From: Doryteuthis pealeii | Lineage: Eukaryota; Mollusca; Cephalopoda; Myopsida; Loliginidae | NCBI GenBank assembly: GCA_023376005.1 | Contig: CM042179.1 | Coordinates: 19,494,419 to 19,558,418, forward strand | Length of the DNA: 64,000 nt | Direction of reading: 5' to 3' | Part shown: piece by piece, positions 22,920 to 34,990 of the stretch | Numbering within the stretch: position 1 is the stretch's first letter | Layout of the letters: each line of letters starts with the position of its first letter | Notes under the pieces: generated by a model | What the model saw: only the letters and a program-made list of their open reading frames with translations | Databases searched by the model: none | Told to the model about the DNA's origin: nothing | Position numbers and translations under genes: made by a program

Positions 22920-23580
22920 CTCAGGAATTGTGTAAGTTTAACTATGAGTATTTAATTTATAGTCAAAATCAATAATACATACAATATATCTTATCAATTA
23001 ACAATGTCTATGAATATCTGAGTTAAATTTGCCTTAAAATACTCAATGTTATTAGGTCATTTACCATGCACCCCACGTGTGCAGGTCAGGTATAAGGTCC
23101 TATTAATGTGGGACCACCCACAAACCGAAGCTCATGGGATAGCAGGCACAAATAATGCGGGAATCCCATTGGCATTCCTCCTTAAGTGTCTCAGGCACTG
23201 GGCAATAAACCCAGCCCTGCTCCTTTAAATCAAGGGGACAAGTGTTGCCTGGGGGGATGACTCCCTATGTAATTAGTGCATTTAAAAAACTGCAATGTGT
23301 GTTTATATCACTAAGAGATAAAGTTTTACATAATATATGGTGTCGTTAATTTGCATACTGGTTTTAACAAAACCAGGTTGAATAAATAAGTACTAGGTGT
23401 TATTGATCTCTAATATTATTGTTTTATTCTCTAACATATCAAAATCAATTCTATGAATGATTTTATATAGGAAACAATTAAAATATGATTAAAATAAGTG
23501 TAAAGTTTTTATATGCTTTCTTACTTAAAACTTAAATACTTACACCTGGAGTGTGCGTATTCTTGCTAGTATATATGATA
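22920..23580. repeat. Dispersed repeat D, copy 1, interrupted by an insertion
   Basis: It matches 61700-62110 in the same orientation. Shared blocks are AATGTCTATGAA, CTGCAATGTG, TTTGCATACTGGTTTTAACA and TATTCTTGCTAGTAT. The palindrome CTGGTTTTAACAAAACCAG is identical in both copies. About 215 bases (23052-23265) are present only in this copy. The origin of the family was not recognised. Confidence 0.7.
23052..23265. mobile_element. Short insertion of about 215 bp within repeat D
   Basis: Defined by comparison with the uninterrupted copy at 61890-61915. The insert is much GC-richer than its surroundings and is bounded by ATTAG-like sequence on both sides (TATTAG at about 23050, AATTAG at about 23271). 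Its ends show only a weak inverted GGTCAT/ATGAC. It has no recognisable protein. Confidence 0.6.
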
Positions 23581-23899
23581 AAATTTATATATATATATAT
23601 ATAAAATCAATTGGTAATTTGCTTGAAGCATTGTTAAGTATGTTATAATATATTAATATTTTGAAGGCCAATACAATGCGTATGAAAAATAAAAACAAAA
23701 AGATGTTATTTTTGTCTTATCGATTTCGAAGCATGAACTTCATCATCAGAGTTTATTTTCAGAAATGGACGTGCTTATGTTTTTATTTGTGTGGTTATAA
23801 TTTCTCTTCTTATTTCCTTTTCCTCTCCTTTTTTTTCTCTCTTTCTTCTTCTCCTCCTTTATGAATGAAATGGGCGAATAACTGTAATTTCTTATTTCT

Positions 23900-24185
23900 C
23901 TCTTTTTTTTTTTTTTTTAAATGTTTGAGAACAAATGTTCTAATATTGTCTGTCTTCCGGTCAAATGTTCCAAGTATGTTGCCATGTCAAAATTCAAAAA
24001 ATAAATAAATAAATAAATAAAAACCGTCAATAGAAAAATTTTATATATCTAGCTTTTGTTTCGCTTTCCCTTTTCTTTTCTTTTTCCAAAAACACCAAAA
24101 AAAAAAAAAAAAAAGAGGGACTTTTTCTTTTTTTTTTGGTGATTTTTCTTTTTTTTTCTTTGTTCTCTAATTTAAATTTTTTTTT
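23900..24185. repeat. Cluster of T-rich and A-rich homopolymer tracts
   Basis: A T run at about 23904-23921, (AAAT)n at about 24000, an A run at about 24097-24114, and several C/T-rich runs. No gene is present. Confidence 0.8.
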
Positions 24186-24407
24186 AGTAAATAAGTAAAT
24201 AAAAGATTATCTTAAATTATGTATTAGTATTGATAGAAAAATTTTAAGAAAATATCTTTTATGAGTGCTTTTCTCTCTTTTTCTTTTAAACTTTAAATAA
24301 TAATAGTATTATATTAATTATATATTAAAATATTATGCAAGTTTCACAATGATAAGACAGTGATATAACAAATATAAAGTGCTCAATACATGAGTAGAAC
24401 AAATTTA

Positions 24408-24526
24408 TTATTATAATGGTACACAGTAATAACCTACTTGAGTTTCACCATAAGGATCTTCAGGGTTAAATCCACTGAATTATGGTGAAACTCGAATAGG
24501 TTATTACTCTGTACCATTATTATAAT
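24408..24526. repeat. Near-perfect 46-bp hairpin with 26-bp loop
   Basis: The left arm (24408-24453) includes AATGGTACACAGTAATAACC and the right arm (24480-24526) includes GGTTATTACTCTGTACCATT. The arms are reverse complements with about three mismatches. It abuts a 340-bp (TA)n block, the same arrangement as the hairpin at 22630, though the sequences are unrelated. Confidence 0.9.
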
Positions 24527-24581
24527 ATATATGTATATATATATATGTATATATATAATGAAATTTATATATATATATGTA

Positions 24582-24627
<46 letters not shown>

Positions 24628-24694
24628 ATATATATAAAATGAATGTATATGTATAATGAAATTTATATATATATGTATATATATATATATAATG

Positions 24695-24750
<56 letters not shown>

Positions 24751-24808
24751 TAATATATATGTATATATATAATATATATATATATATATATTGATCGAAA
24801 TTTTTATA

Positions 24809-24865
<57 letters not shown>
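24515..24865. repeat. (TA)n-rich block with TATG and ATGAAAT interruptions
   Basis: About 350 bases of almost pure TA, broken at intervals by TATGTA and by AATGAAATT-type units. Confidence 0.95.
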
Positions 24866-24866
<1 letters not shown>

Positions 24867-24984
24867 CAGCTCATATAAAATCTGTTCAGTTTATTAAATC
24901 ATTTTTTATGGAAATTAATAAAAATTAAATAGCTTGTTCGTATGAAGTACTATTTGTAAAATGAAAAGTATGTGGTCGTCTGCA

Positions 24985-25150
24985 CACAGATATAACATAG
25001 CGGCCATTACATACACGCATGCGCTCTGCATCATATAATGAGGCGATTTTGATGGAGATCAATATGCTATGGCAGGCTGGCAGATTGGGTAGAAAATGGA
25101 TCTGCCTTCTCTCCTCCGGCTGGTCTTGGTCTTCGTCCACGTTCTCCTAG
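24985..25150. promoter_or_regulatory. Promoter-like CpG-containing patch with NRF1- and YY1-like motifs
   Basis: This is the most CpG- and GC-rich unique sequence between the two genes. It holds ACGCATGCGCT (25014-25024), close to the palindromic NRF1 site, and GCGGCCATTAC (about 25000-25010), which contains a YY1-type CCAT core. Neither strand has a convincing protein: the 109-codon plus-strand frame at 25096 is low complexity. It could be a leader exon or the shared divergent promoter. Function is inferred from composition and motifs alone. Confidence 0.35.
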
Positions 25151-25425
25151 TGCTGCTACCGCCGAAAAAGAAGAAGCAACAGCTGTTTGTGTCGCAGACA
25201 AGTACATATTATTCACAGCCAAAGCACCTACTACTACTATCCTTCCTCCACTTTCATCATCAACAAATAGAACAAGTATATTCATATATTCTTCTTGTTT
25301 TCATTTGCTGTCATTTTTTATTGCCCGCTACATACCTATTTACCGTCGTCAATTATATCCCCACTTTTCCTTTGCTACTTCTTCTCTCTGGCAGTTTAGG
25401 TTTAACTAAATATTACAAATACTAA

Positions 25426-26519
25426 TATTGTACTTCATTTTTTCCTGCTGTAATGCCGTAGATTATATAATTAAAAAAATTGTCTAGAGAGAGAAATAAC
25501 ACTTAATTAATGACTGACTAAACTCAACTGTCTACAGAATTGGCAGTGCAGATAACTGCAAAACGACATAAGAACAGTTGCCTATTTTCTTAGTGTTCAC
25601 TATAATATATAGGTATATATATATAATATTTATATATATGTATAAAATTAAATCATGATATAATCCTTTTTATTATGTTTATTAATTGAAATATATCGAT
25701 TCAGCATAAATACATAAGTACTGTTGCATTTTTTTCAAAGGACATTCGTAAATTAAATCTAAACTTTATTAAAGAGGGGTTCAATAATACTTAAATTAAC
25801 AGGAATGTGAAGTAAACTATCATATACGCACACATTTAGTCGTCCTTATTAAGTGGAGGGGGAGAGAGAGAAAACTATACAGCTGCTTATTTAAAAGAAC
25901 ATCTTTTAATAAACGTTTTTTGCTTCAGAATATTACAGTATGATTTTATCAGATGTTACTTGTACAAATTCTTAAAAATAACTTTTTGCACGCTTGAATC
26001 ATTCTGTGATATTATATTCAGTTTGGCATGTGTAACAACATATTAAACACGCATTTATTGACTTCAAATTTGTAAGAATTTCATTTAAATAGAATATTCT
26101 ATTAGGTGCTTAAATAGGTATTGTTACTGATACATTTGAAAGTGCACATAACGTTTCTTCAGACATTCACATAATACAGCATACCTATGTAGTGGTTCTC
26201 TCTCTCCCTCTGTGTCATATGTAACCCTCACCTAGTTTAGTGAGGGATAGGAACAGTAAAATTTTAGCTGTCAATAGTATCTCTTAGTGCGTGCTGCAGG
26301 CTAGGCTAGCTAGGGTAGCCGCCCTGCACACTTAACTTGTTCTCTTTTTCTCCCTGCCCTATCCCTGTTCTCTTTATTTGTAAATTAATATTTCTTTGTG
26401 GGGTTCTAAGTAATAGAGAACATTAAAAAAAAAAAAAAAAAAAGGAAGTAATAACAAAACAAAAAACAACACCCTCTTCTCTCTTTACCACTGATCCCAT
26501 CCACTCCCCCAGCCGTTCT
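25426..26519. other. Intergenic or 5'-leader sequence of the JIP gene
   Basis: No second gene was recognised. The part from about 26270 to 26400 is less AT-rich and may belong to the promoter or leader. An A run lies at about 26425-26443. Confidence 0.4.
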
Positions 26520-26642
26520 TAAACTCTCCTAAAAGTTAGGCAAATTAAACAGAAAACAAAACAACAAAAGATAGTTAAAGAAAATAATTTGCGGCACTGC
26601 CAGCCAACTCTACCTAAAAAGTTTTTTGAAGAAACAACAACT
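26520..26642 (+). other. Sequence immediately upstream of the JIP start codon (5' UTR)
   Basis: An in-frame TAA at 26520-26522 closes the reading frame upstream, and no ATG occurs in frame before 26643. The start context CAACTATGG has A at -3 and G at +4, a strong initiation context. The transcription start is unknown. Confidence 0.6.
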
Positions 26643-26942
26643 ATGGATCCTGATATGGTTGAGACGGTGTACGGAACCCCAGAGGATGGGCACGTTATGT
26701 CGGAGAAGGTGCAGACACTGGCAGCTAGCATCTACAAGGAGTTCGAACGGATGATCAAAAAATATGATGAGGACGTCGTGAAGGAGCTGATGCCGTTAGT
26801 GGTCGGCATCCTGGAAAATTTAGATGCAGCCTTCTCGGACAAGCAACAGATAGAGGTCGAAATAGAACTGCTCAGAGACGATAATGAGCAACTATTGACT
26901 CAGTACGAGAGGGAAAAACAGCTTAGAAAAGGCGCAGAACAG
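26643..26942 (+). CDS. SPAG9: JIP exon 1: start codon and RH1 domain
   Basis: It encodes exactly 100 residues and ends in phase 0 at AACAG/GTATGC. After a short divergent N-terminus, the RH1 signature runs [63 protein letters not shown]. In the family this helical domain binds kinesin heavy chain and dynein light intermediate chain. It is strongly conserved with human JIP3 and JIP4. Confidence 0.97.
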
Positions 26943-27709
26943 GTATGCATAACAATTAATAATTCTATTATTTTTATTTCTACTACTGTTAATACTTTTA
27001 ACGTTTTTAATGTCTATTTAATTATGATGCATTTCGATTTGATGAAACGATGTTTTTTTTTGTTTTTTTTTTTGTTTCTTGTGATGTGTATATTTACTTG
27101 CAATTGTTTATTCTCTTATTTGTCAAAGATTGAATGACGTTTGCAAAATGAGTATTTCAGTATCCATAAAAATTCTTTTATTTTTTATCAAAATATGTTT
27201 CATTCGACATATCCTAAATCCTTTTCAAAAGTTGTGTTCGTTGTGATATCGGAATATAATAAAATTCTTAATTTTTTTATCTTTTAAGTAAGGGATCGAC
27301 CAGTTGACTGTAAATAACTATTATTTGGAATGTTCCCGGATTCTTTTTTCTTTTCTTTTTTTTTTTTGTCATGTCTTCCCTGACTGACGTTAAATTTTAT
27401 TAACGATTATTAAAATTCATACTACATTTAGTTTTTAAACCTAAAAAACAAACTTCTCAGTAATTTATTTCTAATTGTACAATCCTTCTGTTTGCAAAAT
27501 ATTTCTTTATAATACTTAGTTGTACATTTTCTTTGACAATATGGCAGTTGTTTTACTAAACCAGACCATTCAAATAATGTATATTTTTACATTAAAAGTT
27601 TGAAGCTTAAATGTCATAATCTCTGAAAATGTCTGATTTTGCAATTAGTGAACACTGTAAAATTTTCCACGTCATATGGTGATAATCTCCGTTGTGCGGG
27701 CGCATCACA

Positions 27710-27743
<34 letters not shown>

Positions 27744-29316
27744 CTCTCTTTCTCTTTTTTTTCCTCTTTCATTTTAGAGAAGAGGAAAAAAATACTGTTT
27801 TCTAATCATATGCTTACTCCGAACTCCTGTTCTTGGAGTTTTTCGTTCAGTTCGTCTATGAATTTGGATGTATCACTTGTCTTTAACTTTTTCAGCTTCC
27901 TTCATCATCATGCCTCTCCCACTTTTTATCACGTGTGCATTGTTCTAGCTAAGAGTTTCGTAGGATTATTATAACAAAAATTGCTTTTCTCAGCATTTAA
28001 CTTGGTCTTGTACTTAGAGAAATCTGTCTACTTTAACGACGTAGATGTGCATAAAATTTTCAGCTTACATTTGACATTTTTATGATTCTCAGAATTGCTG
28101 AAAATTCTTATTTGTTCACGTTTTAAACATTAAGCACCAACAAAAATGTTAAAAGTTTTGAATTGTTTTTAATCGAAAAAGCATTTGACAATCTGTAATA
28201 ATACTTTTTTAATTTAAAAAAAAGTTCACTTCTCTTGGTTTATCGTACTTTCAAAAATGTACATATTTCATAAAGCTTTGAATTTCATTTTAAGGTATGT
28301 TTAATCGTGATATTGGAAATATAAATCAGTTGACATATGCTTATTTTGATTTCAATGTCGTGATCATTAAAATGTTAGATTACTTGTATTGCTTTATTTT
28401 TTGATAAAATGAGACAATACATATGTCAGTTTGCACGTCTGTTTGAAGACCTGTATTATGACATTGCTAGATAAATGAATTATTATAAAAAAGACGAGTT
28501 TTCCATCGAGGATGTTCTGTTCCCGAGCATGTCCAACATTTTTATTGCGCGCTTGCGCATTTAAAGAAGTGTCAATAGAATGAATAAATAAATAAATGTA
28601 AAGATTCCTACACTGCCTTTGCTGTTTACAAACTATTTTGTTATAACTCTTAAAATTTGTCGATCTGATTAAAAATAGCGATGTTAATTGACAAATCGAA
28701 AAGATTAATTCTTTATTCTTTAATAAGCGAAACAGTTCCTGGCAAACAATGACAAGTCATTTTTTTTTTGTGGAGATTTCAATTTCGTAAAACTAAAGTA
28801 GAAAGAAAAATGATTTCCTGATCATTGGTCATCGATTAAGATTTTCTTATGATTAAATTAAAAGATGATTTCGCAAAGGAAGCTAGATGTTTTTAATTCC
28901 CCCTCCCTTATTCCTAGAATATCAAAATTATTAATGACATAAAACTGCTTATATGTTGCTCAACTTGACTCCATAACCGATAATCACATAACAAATGCGT
29001 TTCCACATAGAAAACCCATGACATACCCAGGGTAATTTATCATGGGTGTGGATATTTATCTTTTAACATTTCTTTTATCGGTAGAAAATGGAAATAATCT
29101 GTGCAAAAAACAATTAGCTTTTTACAAAATGATACAAGTTTGCCAAAGCAATGATTCATTGTTGCAGCCTTCTAACTTGTTTTTGTTTTTCCATTTAGAT
29201 TATCACAATGTGTCGGTTAATTTGTAATTACCAATAATATATTTTTAAAAGTACTCGTTTTTTATTAAAGTATAAATTCCAAATGTAATAACTACATTTT
29301 TTTTGTAATTAGAAAT

Positions 29317-29350
<34 letters not shown>

Positions 29351-32300
29351 TTTTCATTTTTAAACTGCTCAACATTAAAATTGCTATTGTACCATTTTAA
29401 GGATCAAAAGATTTATGACTCAAAATAGCTATTTTAGGTTTTCTTTATTCAGTATGTAATATTTTGTTGATGATTACATTATTGGAAAAAATCTCTTATG
29501 TTGAACAAGTTTGGTAAAATTGCATGTATGACATAGCACATCTATTAATGTACCACAAAATAATTATTTCCAGCCTGAATTTTTATTTTTAATACAAAAA
29601 TCATGTTTTGAAATCAATTAGCTAAAAGTAAAATGTTAGATTACAGTGATTTAAATATTGCCAATATATATACGAATTTTGTTTTAAATAAGACTGCAAT
29701 ATTTTATTGATATTTTTAATACAGCATGTAACCTTTTCCTTTTTAAATCAATTAGGTACAACATAGCTAGTTGTATCAGGATTCATTCAAGAAAATGTAT
29801 GGTACTTTTTAAAAAAATTCTAAAACTAATTAAAATCTTTAGAACATTTTGATCTGAATTAGTTGATTTAATGATTACCATAAGTAATTTTGAAACGTTT
29901 GCTTTTTGTACTAAAAAACACATCTTTTATGTCAAAAGCCAAAGTTAAAGAAATTGATGCATGACAGTCACATTATTGATAAGCCATCTGATGACAGGCC
30001 ACTCATTATCCTTTTATGTAGTACCAAAGTCAAAAGGGACATAACCTTTTCATCAATGTCGTAGTCATCTATTTTTTTTTTCTCATATTATTGAAGAAAT
30101 AGTCTATTAAGGATATAGAGGGGAATACATTTTTATAAGTTTCCACAATTATCACACATGTATCTCCTCTAAAAGGGAACTTCAACATTTTGAGGGATTC
30201 TTATAATGAAATATAAATTTTTATGAAAATAAGTTTAAATACCATAAACATTGATATACAAAATTACTTTATACTACATTTACTGTAAAATACATTTTTT
30301 TTTTTTTTTTTTTGCTTTGTAAATTGTTAAGGTACATAGTCTGTTTGTGGTATTTGAAAATAGAACCTCTTTACATCAAAACATAAGAAATTTTTATAAA
30401 CAAAATTTTACTGAAATTTGCTAGTTGAATTTCTATACTTTTCATCTATAGCATGCTTTTTATGAATCTCATTTTTGCTCTCTTTCTCTGGGGGAAAAAA
30501 TTAAGTCTTAGATAATGAATTTTTAATAAATCATTCAGTTACTTAAAAGTAAAAATTCTTTATAATATAAAAAAATACATGATTTTCATCATAAAAGCTT
30601 TGTTATTTAACTGAATTTTTAACATTTAGTAATGAGTACTAATTTTCTCTTAACCCAACAATTGTTTTAACATTAATAAAAATGTATAATTAGAAATTAA
30701 TTTAGTTATAAACACTTTTTCCCCAAGAAAATGAACCTTGGTATTGATCATTATTATTATTACTCAACACCTTGATTAGAAATGAATATTTAAAACAGAT
30801 TTAGACAAAACATTCATCATACTTAAAAATAAGTACTGTTCAGAGGAGGTCTTACCAATCATATAGAAATTATTGTACTCAAAAGTATATTTCAACTCCT
30901 TAATCTTAATTTTTCTTGCTTTTAATTATAAGTCAGGTCATCTTTTCATGGCGTAGCATGCATGAAAAACAAGAATAAATAATAGATCTCTTCCAGGCAA
31001 AACTTACATCCCTTCTTTTCCTTGGAAATCTTATTCTCTCTACCAGCTGGTTTTTTTTTCTCTAAGCAGGAGATGTGAATTAATCACACCACCAGAAGTT
31101 TGTTTACAATCAGCAACTGTCCCCTTTCTGTTACAGAATGGATAACCTGAGTGATTTACAATTCCATTAGGAATCACAATTCAGATTTATCTAACACCAT
31201 TTGCCAAGAATTGGGACTTTGGTATTCCACTCCATAAAGGAGTACTTTTCAAACATTAAACTTAGCATTACAAATTTAAGGTGTTTTAAACATTATTACA
31301 TGATTTTAAATCTTCATTTGACATTTTTTTTTTAAATTAAAATCTTCTTAGATTAGAAAATTAAAAAAATTACAATGTTTTTAAATAGTGTTACACTATT
31401 TTGATTTCAAACAAAATTTTATGTTCTTGATGATTACCAATAATCAATTTTTCAGTTTTTATTGCCTTGAGCATCTTTATTTAATGAAATATGCATAAAC
31501 AGCATTTACTAATATATAATCAAAACACTCAAATATAGACTATTTATGTCTATTTATTCATTCATAAATAAATATATCCTGTTATTTTTTGAGGGCCTCC
31601 CTTTTGAGGGTCATATTTTCCCTACATTTTTAAAAAAAAATTTTAATTAAAAAAAAAAAAAATATATTGAAATATTTGATTCATTTAATTTTATTTAAAG
31701 AAATGCCAAATAAATGTTTTTGAAAAGATTAAACGATATTAAATATGTGTGTTATTTATTTGCTGTAAAATAGTTATGACAACACAGCTTTACATTGTAA
31801 TTTATGAATTTTTTTTAAAGACCTAAAACAAAACCATTTTAGAACATTTCAAATACATGTAAGAAATAGTTAATATTATTAGATAAATGTTACGCATTGA
31901 TGAATCGAAGGGTATTTCAATATACCCATTCCCCAGTGATGCACCTATAAAAAAAAAAAGGCATGAAGGATATTTTACAAATATAGTGAAATTATCCAGA
32001 ATTACTTGCTGTCCTTAAATTTGCTATTATAAATAAAATTGGAAGGTTATAAAAGGAAAATGTAGGTAACCAATATATATATATATCAGGATATAAAATT
32101 CAAAACAATATGCTCTCAAAATAGAAAATGAACAACAAAACAATTGAAAAACGAATTGACAGCAAGTGTGTGGGGGGTGTCAATGATTGACATCCTGAAG
32201 AAATTAATTGAATGAGATTTACATAGTGATTTATTTTCTCTGACAAAAAAAGACAAACAATCCGCAGTTTATTTGGTTTTGTTCATTTATCTTTATGAAA

Positions 32301-34947
32301 ATTTGTTACAAAGTTTTATTTAATTCAAAATTTAAAGTGCTTTTTATGGAGATTTTAAAGTAAATTGATATAGATGTAATAGAAGAAAAAGTTTCTTATT
32401 TATTGCTACTCTGAAATGTGAAATTTTACTTTTACATAATGAGAATATTGCTAATGATTGCAATTGTTACAAAACCAATTCTTTTTATGGTCAAATTGTA
32501 ATTCATATTTTTGTTTGATAGATTACTAATTAAGATGTCTGTAATGAAATGCACCTTTTAAGAATTTTAATGTGTAAGCAATTTTTTAAAGATATTCTTA
32601 AATTGATTTTACATATCCTCTTCAATATGATCATAATTTAAAATATTGCTAAAACTCTGACAGGCAATCTGTAAATTAGCTTTTTATTTTTCAACATCAT
32701 CAATAGACATCGATACTTTATCCAAATATTCTTTTAAATATTTGAAGGCAATAAACTTATGGTTTAAATTTTCTTAACATGATTTTAACTTTATATAAAA
32801 CTAGATTATGCTTAGTTTTTTCATTACACCTTTAAGTTATCAATAATTTTGAACTTATTTTAAAACAGTTGATATTGAAAAGTTTAATTTTACTTTTATA
32901 TTATGACAAATGTCATTAAAATACATGTAGTGTATAGTAATCATGTCTCCTAAATAGTTATGAATTATGAACACTTGATATATGTAAATTTATTGATTCC
33001 ATAATTTTTCATCTGTTGTTGCAAAGTGTATTCTTGAAAAACTTATTGATTTATTTATAATCTAATTTTAAATATTAGTTGATAATAACCAGAAGGAGTT
33101 AATTTATTGATATCTACTTAATGTCAGCTTAATTATTTCATTGAAGTATATTTATGATAAGTTATATTTATCATAGAAGAAAAGCTAATATTCTAGTTTT
33201 GATTACTTGAATCCTTTGTGATTATTAGAAAAGTATGAGCAGGTTTATCTTTAGAAAGTGTGATGCTGTGAAATTGAAGTTAAACCTGGTTTTAAGTCTA
33301 CTTTCACAAACTACATATTTAATTTAGATATATTTGCAATTCTTATAAAGGAGTGATTAAATGTTTTGTATACATTTAAAACATTTTTTTTTCCTTTTTT
33401 AGTATACAAAAGTTTAACTTCCTTATTACCTAGCATACTATTTTGATATGGTATGTCTAGCTACATTTCCCTATTGTAAATGATTATTGATTTCATGGAA
33501 GAAAATATTAGGAAAATATTTTCTTAAATGTAGAATATTCCCAGCTTAATGAAATCACTGTCTCGGTATTTGTGTGTACACTTCATAAATTGGATGTACA
33601 CATGTCTAAATGGTTGTTTTGGTCTGTTGGTTAATGTAACACTTAATCTACTAATTGTAGCTAAATGACTCTGGATAGTGAGAGAGAGAGAGAGTATATT
33701 TAAGCTTTCACCATTCCTCAGCTGGTCAATTATTGTGGATTGCTTTCTGACCTAGCACTAATCCTGTTCCAATGATTGTTCACTTTGAGGCTTACCTATC
33801 TTAAAGTTGATGTGTGAGAATGTAGTGAAAGTGTTACCCAACTAAATAGTTCTTTTTCTTAACATATAGCTAATTTGACATAAATAATCACATAAAGATC
33901 TTACTGTAGAAAGTTTTTCAACTGCATAAATTCTTAATACTTTGATGTAAATGAAGTTTGTCTATGAATATACCAACTTATTTATATGATCTTTAACTCT
34001 TAACATCCTATACCGCCTCATTCCACCTGGCAGGAAGTCACATTCATTTTCCTAATCTGACCCAAATGATAGCCTTTGTTTAAATATGATATTAAACATA
34101 TTTAGAAGTCTTTATTTTAAGGGAAATAACAAGTAATTTTAAATGAAAAGGCCATTTTTAGCATTTTTGATAGATCCTTTTAGGAATGGGACTCTGGACT
34201 TTAAAAAATTCTCAACAGGATGTTAAGAGTTAATGCATAAAAATGTATATTTGAATATAATGAATATATAGTATTTGACATAGTACTGCTGGTTCTAGCA
34301 AATGCTGATCAGTAATTGTAGATGCTAAATTGTATTGAACAACAATCATTGGGTGACTGATTATATTGAAACTTTCAGAAAAATTCTAAATATCTTCTGT
34401 TAAGTTCTTAAAGATAATTTCTAGCACCAAAAGTAAGGAATAAAGAACCACTTATTTAACTATTGTAAACAATTACAGATATAATTTATTTGCTTATATT
34501 TTAACTGTTAAACTTTCAGTAATTTCTTAATGAAAATGACAACTTGAAAAGTCATCTTAAATTTTTAAAAAATCATGGTTATTTAAAAAATGTGCAATAT
34601 TAATTAAACTATTTTTTAATTTATTTTTATAACATTTCAACCAAGTTTTATAAAAGAATGAAGTTTCTAAAAAGTCTAAATATATCACATAATAATTGTT
34701 TTAATCTTAAATAACTGAAAAAAAAATCATTCCTTTCAAAATTAGATTTCATAATTATTGTGAAACTGGTTTAAACTTTTCCCCAATTTATTGGATGTAA
34801 AATATGAAATGCAGTAGAGGATATAAAAGTAATAGATAAGACCTACCAGTATAATTATACAAAAAAACATTATCATTATAAAAAAAAACAAAACTTTTTA
34901 TCTTAAGTTTGTCACATTTAAGAATTTACAGATTTTCACATTCTTCC

Positions 34948-34990
<43 letters not shown>

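Larger units (their letters stand above)
21967..26642. promoter_or_regulatory. Divergent intergenic region between the AtuA-like and JIP start codons
   Basis: The two start codons point away from each other across 4.7 kb, so both promoters should lie here unless distant leader exons exist. No TATA box or initiator can be assigned with confidence. The best promoter-like patch is 24985-25150. The rest is largely microsatellite, hairpin and repeat sequence. Confidence 0.4.

Noticed and set aside
25096..25425. 109-codon frame as a secreted or membrane protein
   Set aside because: It is rich in Leu, Val, Phe and Lys from low-complexity sequence, has no homology that I recognise, and overlaps a likely promoter patch.
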